Positions 1 through 7,587 of a DNA stretch of 64,000 nt are shown piece after piece; position 1 is the first letter of the stretch; each line of letters begins with the position of its first letter. Position numbers and translations under genes: made by a program. The notes beneath the pieces were generated by a model. It ran no database searches, was not told where the DNA came from, and saw nothing but the letters and a program-made list of their open reading frames with translations. The DNA is taken from positions 52,157 through 116,156 of the forward strand of contig NZ_ARXS01000014.1 in the NCBI RefSeq assembly GCF_025532145.1, given 5' to 3'. The stretch is from Alloalcanivorax balearicus MACL04. GTDB lineage: Bacteria; Pseudomonadota; Gammaproteobacteria; Pseudomonadales; Alcanivoracaceae.

Positions 1-1626
1 TCCGGGCTTGACCCCGGCCCGTTCCAGGGAGCGCGGCCACAGATGCCGCTTGGCGATTTCCACCTTTTCCTCGGTGATGTAACCGCTCAGACGGATCATT
101 TCCATTCGATCGAGCAGGGGAGCGGGGATCGAATCCAGCGTATTGGCGGTACAGATAAACAGGCAATGACTCAGATCCAGACGTTCGTCCAGATAGTGAT
201 CGAGAAAGTCCTGATTCTGTTCCGGATCCAGTACTTCCAGCAGGGCGGAGGCCGGGTCGCCCTGGAACGAGGTGCCGAGCTTGTCGATTTCATCGAGCAT
301 GATCACCGGGTTGCTGGTGCCGGACTCTTTAAGTGCCTGAATCAGCTTCCCGGGCATGGCGCCGATGTAGGTGCGCCGGTGACCTTTGATTTCCGCCTCG
401 TCGCGCATGCCGCCAAGGCTGAGTCGGTAAAAGCGGCGATCCAGGGCTTCGGCGACGGCGCGACCCACGCTGGTCTTGCCCACCCCGGGAGGCCCCACCA
501 GCAGAAGGATTGAGCCTTTGACTTCGCCGCGCATGGCGCCCACCGCGAGAAACTCAACGATGCGGTCCTTGACGTCATCCAGACCGCTATGGTGCGCACT
601 CAGAGTATCGTGCGCGTGCTTGAGGTCCAGATTGTCCTCGGAGAAGCGTCCCCAGGGTACCGAAGTGAGCCAGTCGAGATAGTTGCGGGTTACCGCGTAT
701 TCCGGCGAACCGCTTTCCAGCACGCCCAGTTTGCGCACTTCCTCATCAAAGCGCTTGGCCACCGCCTCCGGCGGGGCCAGTGACTCCATGCGAGAGCGGA
801 ATTCATCCACGTCGGCAGTGCGGTCATCCTTTTCCAGGCCCAGCTCGCGCTGAATCACCTTGAGCTGTTCCTTGAGGAAAAACTCGCGCTGATGACGGGA
901 TATCTTTTCGTTAACCTCCTCGCTGATCTCGTTCTGCAGGCGCGCGACTTCCACTTCCTTGCGCACCAATGTCAGTACTTTTTCCATGCGCTGCTTCAAC
1001 GGCACGGTTTCCAGAATGTCCTGGAGATCATCCCCGTTGGCGCTGGTCAACGCGGCGGCAAAGTCGGTCAGCGGAGAGGGATCCCGTGGCGAGAAGTTCT
1101 GCAGGTAGTGCTTGAGCCCCTCGTTGTAGAGCGGGTTCAGCGGCAACAGTTCACGGATGGTGTTGATGATCGCCATGGCGTAGGCACGCAGGGCGTCGGT
1201 GAGCTCGTCCTTGGGCTCGGGATACTCCACTTCCGCCATGAACGGACGTTTGCGGTTGGTGTAGCCAGAGACGCGGAAACGCGCCAGCCCCTGGGCGACC
1301 ACCTGCAGATGATCATCTTCCTGATTGACGGCATGAATTTTCACCAGACAGCCATATTCCGGAAAGTCCTCCACCGAGACCTCATCCGGATCACGATCGC
1401 CCACATAGATCAGGCCCAGGGCATGGTGTGGGGTCTGGCTGACCCGCTCCAGGGTGGACTGCCACAGCTCCTGACTCAGCAGGATCGGCTGCACCAGCCC
1501 GGGCATGAAGGGGCGGTGACGCACTGGTATCAGATAAACCCGCTGTGGCAAATGATGATCCGGCAAAGCCAGAGCGCCCTGGGGGGTGGGCTGTTCGATG
1601 GTGGTTTCCTGCTCGTCTTGGTTCAT
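1..1626 (-). CDS. lon: ATP-dependent protease Lon, N-terminal and ATPase part (cut by window edge)
   Basis: ATP-dependent serine protease that degrades misfolded and regulatory proteins in the cytoplasm. The 542 visible codons cover the N-terminal substrate-binding domain (starting around residues 25-230, after an acidic head beginning MNQDEQE), the coiled linker, and much of the AAA+ module. The Walker A motif GPPGVGKTS lies near residue 378 and Walker B (MLDEIDKLG) near residue 440. The frame runs off the left edge before the Ser-Lys protease domain, so the gene is partial here by truncation of the window, not by mutation. The ATG at 1626 is the natural start; the Shine-Dalgarno (GAGTGG) is weak. 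Family assignment is secure. Confidence 0.96.
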   Translation of the reverse strand, partial: MNQDEQETTIEQPTPQGALALPDHHLPQRVYLIPVRHRPFMPGLVQPILLSQELWQSTLERVSQTPHHALGLIYVGDRDPDEVSVEDFPEYGCLVKIHAVNQEDDHLQVVAQGLARFRVSGYTNRKRPFMAEVEYPEPKDELTDALRAYAMAIINTIRELLPLNPLYNEGLKHYLQNFSPRDPSPLTDFAAALTSANGDDLQDILETVPLKQRMEKVLTLVRKEVEVARLQNEISEEVNEKISRHQREFFLKEQLKVIQRELGLEKDDRTADVDEFRSRMESLAPPEAVAKRFDEEVRKLGVLESGSPEYAVTRNYLDWLTSVPWGRFSEDNLDLKHAHDTLSAHHSGLDDVKDRIVEFLAVGAMRGEVKGSILLLVGPPGVGKTSVGRAVAEALDRRFYRLSLGGMRDEAEIKGHRRTYIGAMPGKLIQALKESGTSNPVIMLDEIDKLGTSFQGDPASALLEVLDPEQNQDFLDHYLDERLDLSHCLFICTANTLDSIPAPLLDRMEMIRLSGYITEEKVEIAKRHLWPRSLERAGVKPG

Positions 1627-1651
1627 GATATCCACTCGTCATAAACGGGAA

Positions 1652-1686
1652 GCGTCGCCGTTGACATTACGACAGGACGGCGACGC
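1652..1686. other. 10-bp inverted repeat upstream of lon
   Basis: GCGTCGCCGT at 1652-1661 is matched exactly by its reverse complement at 1677-1686, with a 15-base spacer. It lies between the lon start and the end of the neighbouring methyltransferase gene, both on the minus strand. It could be a terminator of the upstream gene (no U-tract seen) or a structure in the lon leader. Function unknown. Confidence 0.45.
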
Positions 1687-1736
1687 GCGACCAGTCATCT
1701 GAATGGAGTCTCCGAACCGGTTTTCAATAGCCGGAT

Positions 1737-2402
1737 TCAGCGCGGGCCATCGATGATCAATAGATCGGCACTGAGCTCACGGGGAGTCTGGGTGCGCCGC
1801 TCCACCAGCCGGGCGTCGAATTTTTCCTCGCACCGCTGCGCCAGCTCATAGAATGGCGAGCGTCCGGGGTCGGCGATAATGATCCGCCGCACCCGCTGAT
1901 TCAAGGCACGGCGAATCAGATTGAACAGCACCGGGGTGAGCTCATCCCAAAAGCAGATATCGGCACCGGTAATGACATCGACATCGGCGAGCAGCGCCTT
2001 GGTCAGATTCTCGAAGCGTTTTTGCAGTGTTGTCACCGAGGTTTTGTTGATGGCGGCATGCAATTCCAGATAGGGGAACACATCCTCGTCCGCGTCCACG
2101 GCGGTAACCCGGCAGCCAAGGCGTTTGGCGGCGAATATGGACAGCGGTCCCCAGCCACAGCCAATGTCCATCAAATGGGTATCCGGTCCCAGGGACAGCG
2201 CCCGGCGGTCGCGGGTCAACTGATCCATGATCAGGAAGCTGGAGTTCCACACTTTATTGCCATGGATCGAGGGCACGTGATTGGCGCGTTTCAGACGGCG
2301 CACCTCACGGTGACCGGAACGCAAAAGGGTAATACCCCGGGTGTGGATGGTATGGGATTCGCCCCGTCGGATTTTGGCAATGGGGTTGTCGGATAAGGTC
2401 AT
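1737..2402 (-). CDS. Class I SAM-dependent methyltransferase
   Basis: Predicted cytoplasmic small methyltransferase of 221 aa. The glycine-rich SAM-binding motif I reads MDIGCGWGPLSIFAAKR, followed by an acidic residue at the end of strand 2 (VTAVDAD). A later strand ending in DVITGADICFWDELTP would be motif IV. This layout resembles the methyltransferases that modify small molecules or protein side chains, but the substrate cannot be read from the sequence. I chose the ATG at 2402 (MTLSDNPIAK) over a longer frame that begins with TTG at 2459, because the extra 19 residues are low-complexity basic sequence. It lies upstream of lon on the same strand. Confidence 0.75.
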   Translation of the reverse strand: MTLSDNPIAKIRRGESHTIHTRGITLLRSGHREVRRLKRANHVPSIHGNKVWNSSFLIMDQLTRDRRALSLGPDTHLMDIGCGWGPLSIFAAKRLGCRVTAVDADEDVFPYLELHAAINKTSVTTLQKRFENLTKALLADVDVITGADICFWDELTPVLFNLIRRALNQRVRRIIIADPGRSPFYELAQRCEEKFDARLVERRTQTPRELSADLLIIDGPR

Positions 2403-2558
2403 GGCTGGCCGGCGCCTTGAAAAAGGAAAGACCTTACGGGCGCCGGCGGCTTTGTTCAAGGTTGGGATGGTTCGAGGCCGGGATGATCAGCGTGGGCGAT
2501 ACGCCTGCCATGCCAGTTGTGCGGGAAGCAGGGTGTTGATCGAAGCACTAAGACATTG

Positions 2559-3425
2559 TCACCGTGATTTCAGGTTCCAGATACCGGCACCGATAATCAG
2601 CAAGGTGCCCAGATAAGTGCTCAGGGCCAGCGCCTCATCCCAGAACAACCAGCCGAGAATCGCCGCCCATACCACCGCGGAGTAGTTGTAGACGCCAACC
2701 TGGCCGGGACGGGCCACCTGATAGGCGGTGGTCATGGCGAACTGGCCGGCGATGGCGAACAGGGCGATCCCCAGCATCCAGAGCATTTCCACGCCATTGG
2801 GCCATTGCTCGACGCTGGGTAACAGCAAAGCGGAAAGGAGGGTGGCGAACAGCGTGAAATAGAACACCACCCGGTGGGCCGGCTCGCTCACCGCCATACG
2901 CCGGATACTGACCTTGGCCACGCTCATGATGGCGGCGCCGCCGAGCGCCACCCACATCACCGGATCCACCTGGCCCTGGTCGGCGCGCAGAATCACCGCA
3001 ACGCCGACAAAACCCAGTGCGACCGCCATCCAGGTCCGCAGCGACACCCGGTCGCCCAGCCAGACCCAGGCCACCAATGGCAAGAAAAACGGCACCGTCA
3101 TTTTGACCAGGACCGCCTCCGCAAGAGTAATATGGCCGATGGCGTAAAAAAAACAGAACATGGCGGCCACGCCGGTGAAGCCGCGAATGAAATGCAGGCC
3201 GAGATGGCGGGTGCCCAGGTCGCGAATGCCACCACTGATCATCAGCACCGGCAGCAATACCAGCAGGCCGACGAAATTGCGCGCGAACACAATCAGTTCG
3301 GTGGAAAGCGTGTCGGAGAGATGCTTGATCAGGGCCGCCATGATCGCCAGCAACCCTTCACCCAGAATCAACAGCAAGGCGCCCTTCAGAGGCTGGTCGT
3401 TATTCACGCGACCGGCCGGGCCCAC
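2559..3425 (-). CDS. EamA/DMT-family transporter
   Basis: Inner-membrane drug/metabolite transporter-type protein of 288 aa with about ten hydrophobic segments arranged as two EamA repeats, the usual size for the family. Such proteins export amino acids, nucleotides or other small metabolites; the substrate is not predictable here. The start is a GTG at 3425 that overlaps the last codons of rimO by 22 bases on the same strand, so rimO and this gene are probably co-transcribed and translationally coupled. The first membrane segment begins around residue 14, which makes later starts less likely because they would cut into it. Confidence 0.85.
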   Translation of the reverse strand: MGPAGRVNNDQPLKGALLLILGEGLLAIMAALIKHLSDTLSTELIVFARNFVGLLVLLPVLMISGGIRDLGTRHLGLHFIRGFTGVAAMFCFFYAIGHITLAEAVLVKMTVPFFLPLVAWVWLGDRVSLRTWMAVALGFVGVAVILRADQGQVDPVMWVALGGAAIMSVAKVSIRRMAVSEPAHRVVFYFTLFATLLSALLLPSVEQWPNGVEMLWMLGIALFAIAGQFAMTTAYQVARPGQVGVYNYSAVVWAAILGWLFWDEALALSTYLGTLLIIGAGIWNLKSR

Positions 3426-4720
3426 AGGTCGTGATCGTCGGCGTCCTCGACGGTCACCTGCAGGCGTTGCCCCGGTGTCACCCGCGCATCGTCTGGTAGA
3501 TACACCAGGCCGTCGATTTCCGGAGCATCCGCTTGGGAGCGGGCCACCACGCCGTTTTCACCAACCTCGTCCACCAGCACTTCCAGGGTTTGGCCGATCT
3601 TGCGCTGCAGTTTCGCGGCGCTGATCCGCGCCTGGACATTCATGAAGCGTTCCTGGCGTTCGCGTGCCACATCTTCGTCGACATGGTCGGGCAGGGCGTT
3701 GGCGGGAGCGCCGTCCACCGGCGAATAGGTGAAACAGCCAACCCGATCCAGTTGCGCCTCTTCCAGCCAATCCAGCAGCATCTCGAAATCATCGTCGGTT
3801 TCGCCAGGGAAGCCGGCGATGAAAGTGCTGCGCAGGGTGATGTCCGGGCAAATCTCACGCCAGCGGCGAATCCGTTCCAGGGTGTTTTCCGCGTGGGCCG
3901 GGCGCTTCATCGCCTTGAGCACCGCCGGGCTGGCGTGCTGGAACGGAATATCCAGGTACGGCAGGATGTGGCCGGCGGCCATCATCGGAATGATCTCGTC
4001 CACGTGCGGATAGGGATAAACGTAATGCAGCCGCACCCAGGCGCCCAGCTGCCCCAACGCCTGGCACAGCTCCAGCATGCGGGTTTTCACCGGCATGCCC
4101 TGCCAGAAGCCGGTCTGGTACTTGCGGTCCACGCCGTAGGCGCTGGTATCCTGGCTGATCACCAGCAGTTCCTGCACGCCCGCTTTCACCAGCCGTTCCG
4201 CTTCATCGAGCACATCGCCCACCGGCCGGGAATCGAGTTTGCCGCGCATGCCTGGGATGATGCAGAAGCTGCATTTATGGTTGCAGCCCTCGGATATCTT
4301 CAGATAGGCATAGTGTCGTGGGGTCAGTTTGATGCCCTGAGGCGGCACCAGATCGGTGAAGGGGTTGTGGTCGGCGCGAGGGGGCACCGCCTGGTGCACG
4401 GCGCTGACGACCTGCTCATACTGTTGGGGGCCGGTGACCGATAGCACCGCCGGGTGCACTTTGCGGATATTGTCTTCTTCCACGCCCATGCAGCCGGTGA
4501 CAATGACCTTGCCGTTCTCGCTCAGCGCCTCGCCGATGGCCTCCAGGGATTCGGCCTTGGCATCGTCGATGAACCCGCAGGTGTTCACCACCACCACATC
4601 GGCGTCATCGTAGCTGGGCGTCACCTCATACCCTTCGGTGCGCAGTTGGGTGAGAATGCGTTCGGAATCCACCAGGGCTTTGGGGCAACCCAGGCTGATA
4701 AACCCAACTTTACCGGACAT
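3404..4720 (-). CDS. rimO: Ribosomal protein S12 methylthiotransferase RimO
   Basis: Radical-SAM methylthiotransferase that adds a methylthio group to Asp88 (E. coli numbering) of ribosomal protein S12. Order of domains in the 438 aa: N-terminal UPF0004 domain with cluster cysteines ([33 protein letters not shown]), the radical-SAM core with the CxxxCxxC motif in [15 protein letters not shown], and a C-terminal TRAM domain (around residues 370-435, ending LWARPVA). Length and all three cysteine groups match RimO rather than MiaB. The ATG at 4720 faces thpR across an 87-base divergent promoter region. Confidence 0.96.
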   Translation of the reverse strand: MSGKVGFISLGCPKALVDSERILTQLRTEGYEVTPSYDDADVVVVNTCGFIDDAKAESLEAIGEALSENGKVIVTGCMGVEEDNIRKVHPAVLSVTGPQQYEQVVSAVHQAVPPRADHNPFTDLVPPQGIKLTPRHYAYLKISEGCNHKCSFCIIPGMRGKLDSRPVGDVLDEAERLVKAGVQELLVISQDTSAYGVDRKYQTGFWQGMPVKTRMLELCQALGQLGAWVRLHYVYPYPHVDEIIPMMAAGHILPYLDIPFQHASPAVLKAMKRPAHAENTLERIRRWREICPDITLRSTFIAGFPGETDDDFEMLLDWLEEAQLDRVGCFTYSPVDGAPANALPDHVDEDVARERQERFMNVQARISAAKLQRKIGQTLEVLVDEVGENGVVARSQADAPEIDGLVYLPDDARVTPGQRLQVTVEDADDHDLWARPVA

Positions 4721-4807
4721 AAACCACCTCGAAGTCAGCGGGGCGGCATTCTACTATTAACCCGGCGTGAATGCCTATTGGGTTGGCGGTGCAGGGAGAA
4801 AACACCT

Positions 4808-5335
4808 ATGCGTTGTTTCATTGGACTGCCGGTGCCGGAGGAGGCCGGTCGCACTCTGTTGAGGGGCGTTCCGGAAGGGGCTGGGCGGCAATTGCCGTTG
4901 ACCGATCTGCATCTGACTCTGGCGTTCCTCGGCGAGCGTGAGCTCTCCTGGACGCAGGTACTATGCCGGCACCTGGAATCGATTCTGGCGGAAGTGCAGC
5001 CGCTGAGCCTGAAACTTGCTCATGGCGGTCCCTTTCCATCCAGCGGCAGTCGCCTATGGGCGGCACGGGCCTTGCCATCGCCCGCTCTGATGGCACTGTA
5101 TGAACGTATTTGGCGTCCTTTGGAAGATCTCGGCGTGGAACGTGACCAGCGTGGTTTTCAGCCCCATGTGACCCTGGCTCGCGGTCACCATCGACTCACC
5201 ACGAAAAGGGCAAACGAGAGTGCGGAAAGTCTATATGGAGACCATGCTGAATTCGATGTCTACGAAGTCGTCCTCTATGAGAGCCGACAAGGCTATCGGG
5301 CACGATGGCGGCAATCACTGAAAAGCCGGCTCTGA
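4808..5335 (+). CDS. thpR: RNA 2',3'-cyclic phosphodiesterase (2'-5' RNA ligase family)
   Basis: Small 2H-phosphoesterase (175 aa) that hydrolyses 2',3'-cyclic phosphodiesters in RNA and in vitro can join tRNA halves. The two histidine motifs that define the family are present: HLTLAFLG near residue 38 and HVTLARG near residue 120. The ATG at 4808 begins MRCFIGLPVPEEAG, the canonical start of the family; a longer open frame extends upstream but is antisense to rimO and has no family similarity. It is transcribed divergently from rimO. A hairpin that includes the stop codon lies at 5328-5366. Confidence 0.92.
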   Translation: MRCFIGLPVPEEAGRTLLRGVPEGAGRQLPLTDLHLTLAFLGERELSWTQVLCRHLESILAEVQPLSLKLAHGGPFPSSGSRLWAARALPSPALMALYERIWRPLEDLGVERDQRGFQPHVTLARGHHRLTTKRANESAESLYGDHAEFDVYEVVLYESRQGYRARWRQSLKSRL

Positions 5336-5366
5336 GCCCCGGAAGACGATTCCGGACCTCAGAGCC
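5328..5366. terminator. Bidirectional terminator-like hairpin after thpR
   Basis: GGCTCTGAG (5328-5336) pairs with CTCAGAGCC (5358-5366), and an inner CCGG/CCGG pair extends the stem. It spans the thpR stop codon and lies just before the convergent lipoprotein gene end at 5377. There is no strong T-run, so the assignment rests on the stem and its position. Confidence 0.5.
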
Positions 5367-5376
5367 ATCCAAGCGG

Positions 5377-5607
5377 TTACTGCTGGCCTCCGCCATAACC
5401 GCCGGCGCCTCCGGCGGAGCCGCCGCCAGCGGGGTCATCGCCACTTTGCATACCGGGCTGAGAGGGCTGCTGTGGATCGCCTGGTGCTGGTGAATCCGGC
5501 TGCTTGGGATCGCAGGCGGCCAGCACCGAGCCTATCAGCAACAGGGCCAGCGTGCCGGCCACACCTCTTTTCAATCCGGTTCTTCGTTCCATTTTTCCGT
5601 CTTTCAT
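5377..5607 (-). CDS. Small Gly/Pro-rich putative lipoprotein
   Basis: 76-aa protein not recognised as any named family. It has a basic N-terminus (MKDGKMERRTGLKRG), a hydrophobic stretch, and a lipobox-like LAAC at about residues 31-34, so it is probably lipidated and exported. The mature part is almost only Asp, Pro, Gln, Gly and Ser and ends in a glycine-rich tail. The ATG at 5607 has a strong GGGAGG ribosome binding site eight bases upstream. A much longer frame in the same phase starts at 5919 but overlaps the next gene and is not coding-like. It follows the 103-aa exported protein by 55 bases and is probably in the same transcript, driven by the ECF-type promoter at 6056-6083. Confidence 0.7.
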   Translation of the reverse strand: MKDGKMERRTGLKRGVAGTLALLLIGSVLAACDPKQPDSPAPGDPQQPSQPGMQSGDDPAGGGSAGGAGGYGGGQQ

Positions 5608-5662
5608 GGTTTTTCCTCCCATTAAGTGACTGTGCACGGGCGGCGTCGGGCCGCCCAAATAA

Positions 5663-5974
5663 TCAGGGTCGGTCAGGGTCGTCACTGCGGGTGTCGTCAC
5701 CGCCATCGCGATCCTCCCCGCTGGGCCAGCCCCGCTCATCAGGCCGCCCCATATCCCGGGAGTCACCCTCCAGGCCATTGGGATTGCCGTAAGCGGGTTG
5801 ACCGGGCCGGTCCGGGTCCGCCGGTGGGCCGGGCTGGGCCGGCATGGTGCGCTGATCGTCGGGCGGCATTTGCGCCGGGCGATTGCCGTCATCCGCGGCA
5901 GCGGTAACGGAAACGCCAAGAAAGGCGGCGCCGAGGATCATCAACAGGGCTTTGCGAACGTTCATTGCGTACAT
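5663..5974 (-). CDS. Small exported Pro/Asp/Gly-rich protein of unknown function
   Basis: 103-aa protein with a clear Sec signal peptide (MYAMNVRKALL followed by a hydrophobic stretch, and a cleavage-like VTAAADD near residue 25). The rest is a low-complexity mature chain dominated by Pro, Asp, Gly, Arg and Gln with no cysteine. It is probably disordered in the periplasm. The ATG at 5974 is preceded by GGGAGGT at optimal spacing; an in-frame ATG nine bases further in is also possible. It is the first gene of a two-gene unit divergent from the ECF sigma factor and the likely main target of it. No homologous family recognised. Confidence 0.7.
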   Translation of the reverse strand: MYAMNVRKALLMILGAAFLGVSVTAAADDGNRPAQMPPDDQRTMPAQPGPPADPDRPGQPAYGNPNGLEGDSRDMGRPDERGWPSGEDRDGGDDTRSDDPDRP

Positions 5975-6055
5975 CGGATTACCTCCCGATCCATCGGGTG
6001 ACTTCAGTGGGCGGGGCGCCACCGAAGGGTCGGTGTTGCCGCCGCCTCACTACTG

Positions 6056-6083
6056 TCTACAGGACAGGGTGCGGTTTGGTTCC
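6056..6083 (-). promoter_or_regulatory. ECF-type promoter (leftward) for the small exported genes
   Basis: Read on the minus strand, a -35 element GGAACC (6083-6078) is followed by a 16-base spacer and TGTAGA (6061-6056). GGAAC is the classical -35 core of ECF sigma promoters. The element is a mirror copy of the rightward promoter at 6102-6129: 15 of the first 15 bases and the eight bases TAGTGAGG after the -10 are identical. Start of transcription would be near 6050. Confidence 0.6.
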
Positions 6084-6101
6084 ATGGCAAAGTGTTTTTT
6101 G

Positions 6102-6129
6102 GGAACCAAACCGCACGCCCTGCTGTAAG
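6102..6129 (+). promoter_or_regulatory. ECF-type promoter (rightward) for the sigma/anti-sigma operon
   Basis: GGAACC (6102-6107), a 16-base spacer, then TGTAAG (6124-6129), giving a predicted start near 6135 and a leader of about 38 bases to the sigma gene. It is the mirror of the leftward promoter, which suggests that the sigma factor activates its own operon and the divergent one. Inference from sequence; no expression data. Confidence 0.6.
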
Positions 6130-6172
6130 TACTAGTGAGGGCCTCAAGGTCGGCCGGAAAGGAATCGCCGGA

Positions 6173-6688
6173 GTGAGTTTTGAACGTCGGATCTGCGACC
6201 AGATCCCACATCTGCAACGCTACGCCCGGGCTCTGTGTGATAACCCGGGACAGGCGGAGGATCTGGTGCAGGATTGTCTGGAACGGGCGCTGCGCAAGCG
6301 TCACCTGTGGATGCCCGGGCGTTCGGTACGGCCGTGGCTGTTCAGGATGCTGTACCGGCTGTATCTGAACGACCGCGCCAGTGCCCGGGCGCGGCGGGAA
6401 TCGTTGACCCCGGATGCCGGACTGGAACGGCCTCAGGAGGCACGGCAGGAGCCGTTCCTGGCCTGCCACGAAGCGATGGAAGCGATGCGGGCATTACCCC
6501 GGGAGCAACGGGCGGCGTTGCTGTTGATGGTGCTGGAAAGTCCCGGTTACGCCGAGGCCGCCCGCATTCTCGGCATTAAAGTGGGGACGCTGCGCTCGCG
6601 TCTCTCCAGAGCCCGCGAGACGTTGCGTCAGGTCCTCGACAGTCCGACCCGGGATGACGGGCGCCCCCGGTTAAGGAGAGTGAAATGA
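6173..6688 (+). CDS. ECF-type RNA polymerase sigma factor
   Basis: 171-aa sigma-70 family factor with only regions 2 and 4. Region 2 is seen at residues 5-60 (QAEDLVQDCLERALRKRHLW) and region 4 near residues 95-155 (ALPREQRAALLLMVLE then YAEAARILGIKVGTLRSRLS, a helix-turn-helix). It would direct RNA polymerase to promoters with a GGAAC-like -35. I chose the GTG at 6173, which has AAAGGA nine bases upstream and begins at the conserved region, over an ATG at 6092 that would start inside the promoter palindrome. It overlaps the next gene by four bases (ATGA), a typical sigma/anti-sigma arrangement. Confidence 0.88.
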   Translation: MSFERRICDQIPHLQRYARALCDNPGQAEDLVQDCLERALRKRHLWMPGRSVRPWLFRMLYRLYLNDRASARARRESLTPDAGLERPQEARQEPFLACHEAMEAMRALPREQRAALLLMVLESPGYAEAARILGIKVGTLRSRLSRARETLRQVLDSPTRDDGRPRLRRVK

Positions 6689-7509
6689 GCTGGCGGGAGC
6701 AAGGTTTATTGTATCGCGAGACCGTTACCGAAGAGGAATTGAGTGCCTTCGCCGACGGTGAACTGCCACGCCGGCGTGCCCGCCGGGTGGCGGCGGGAAT
6801 CCGGCGGCGACCGGCCTACGCGGATCGCGTGCGTGACTACTGGCGCCATGACGAAACACTGTGGCGTGTACTCAAGGACGATAGCAGCGCCGCGCCGTTG
6901 TCCTCCCCGGTCCGGGTTCCAGGCGCCGCCCCCCGGCGCCACTGGCTTGCCGCCGGAGGGCTCGGCACGCTGGTGGCGGCCGGCTTGATGATGGCGGTGT
7001 GGTGGCAAACTCCGCCTCCTTCTCCGGTCACCGCGGCCCCCTCCGTCGACCTGACCCAGGCCATCGTCCACGCCTTCAGCAATCCGGTGGCGTTACCCGA
7101 TACCGCGACGGCCCCGGCATTGCCGCTGGATCGCCTGGGCCTGGTTTCCTCTGGCCAGCAACCGCTGCTGGTTTCCGGACAGCATATTCAGGAGTACCGT
7201 TTCGAAAACGCCGAGGGGCAACGGGTGGCGCTGTATGAAACAGGGCAGGGCGGGTCGGGCGATAACTGGTTGCATGTACTGACCCAGTCACCGGTAACCC
7301 TGGTGCGGTGGAGCCAGAACGGACGCGGTTACGTGCTGGCCGCCGACAGCGCGCCGCTGGACGTCGCGCAGTTGGCATTGGGCATCCACGATGCCCTGTC
7401 CATGGCGGCGGGCACCACCCCCGGGGCCGCCAGGCCATCGGGAGCCCGCGGACCCGGCGGGTCGGCGACCAATACCGCCACGGCGCGTGACGATATCAGC
7501 GAGATGTAG
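6685..7509 (+). CDS. Membrane-anchored anti-sigma factor (putative)
   Basis: 274-aa protein with a cytoplasmic N-terminus containing LSAFADGELPRRRARRVAAG, the short helix motif typical of anti-sigma factors. One membrane segment follows around residues 85-108 (LAAGGLGTLVAAGLMMAVWW) and then a periplasmic region of about 165 aa with a folded-looking part (around residues 150-230) and a low-complexity Gly/Pro/Ala tail. There is no HxxxCxxC zinc motif and no cysteine, so it would be a zinc-free type. Its ATG overlaps the sigma stop (ATGA), which implies coupled synthesis and supports the role. The signal it senses is unknown. Confidence 0.8.
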   Translation: MSWREQGLLYRETVTEEELSAFADGELPRRRARRVAAGIRRRPAYADRVRDYWRHDETLWRVLKDDSSAAPLSSPVRVPGAAPRRHWLAAGGLGTLVAAGLMMAVWWQTPPPSPVTAAPSVDLTQAIVHAFSNPVALPDTATAPALPLDRLGLVSSGQQPLLVSGQHIQEYRFENAEGQRVALYETGQGGSGDNWLHVLTQSPVTLVRWSQNGRGYVLAADSAPLDVAQLALGIHDALSMAAGTTPGAARPSGARGPGGSATNTATARDDISEM

Positions 7510-7528
7510 GCGCGAGAGACAGCCCAAC

Positions 7529-7560
7529 ACGAAAAAGCCCGCTTTCGCGGGCTTTTTCGT
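7529..7560. terminator. Bidirectional rho-independent terminator
   Basis: A 14-bp stem (ACGAAAAAGCCCGC and its exact complement) with a TTTC loop, with T-runs on both strands built into the arms. It lies between the convergent anti-sigma gene and pntB and should stop both transcripts. Confidence 0.9.
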
Positions 7561-7587
7561 TGGAGCAGGGTTGAAGAAAAGCGACGC

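Noticed and set aside
5608..5919. Longer version of the lipoprotein starting at 5919
   Set aside because: It would overlap the 103-aa gene in another frame, lacks a ribosome binding site, and hides the signal sequence in the middle.
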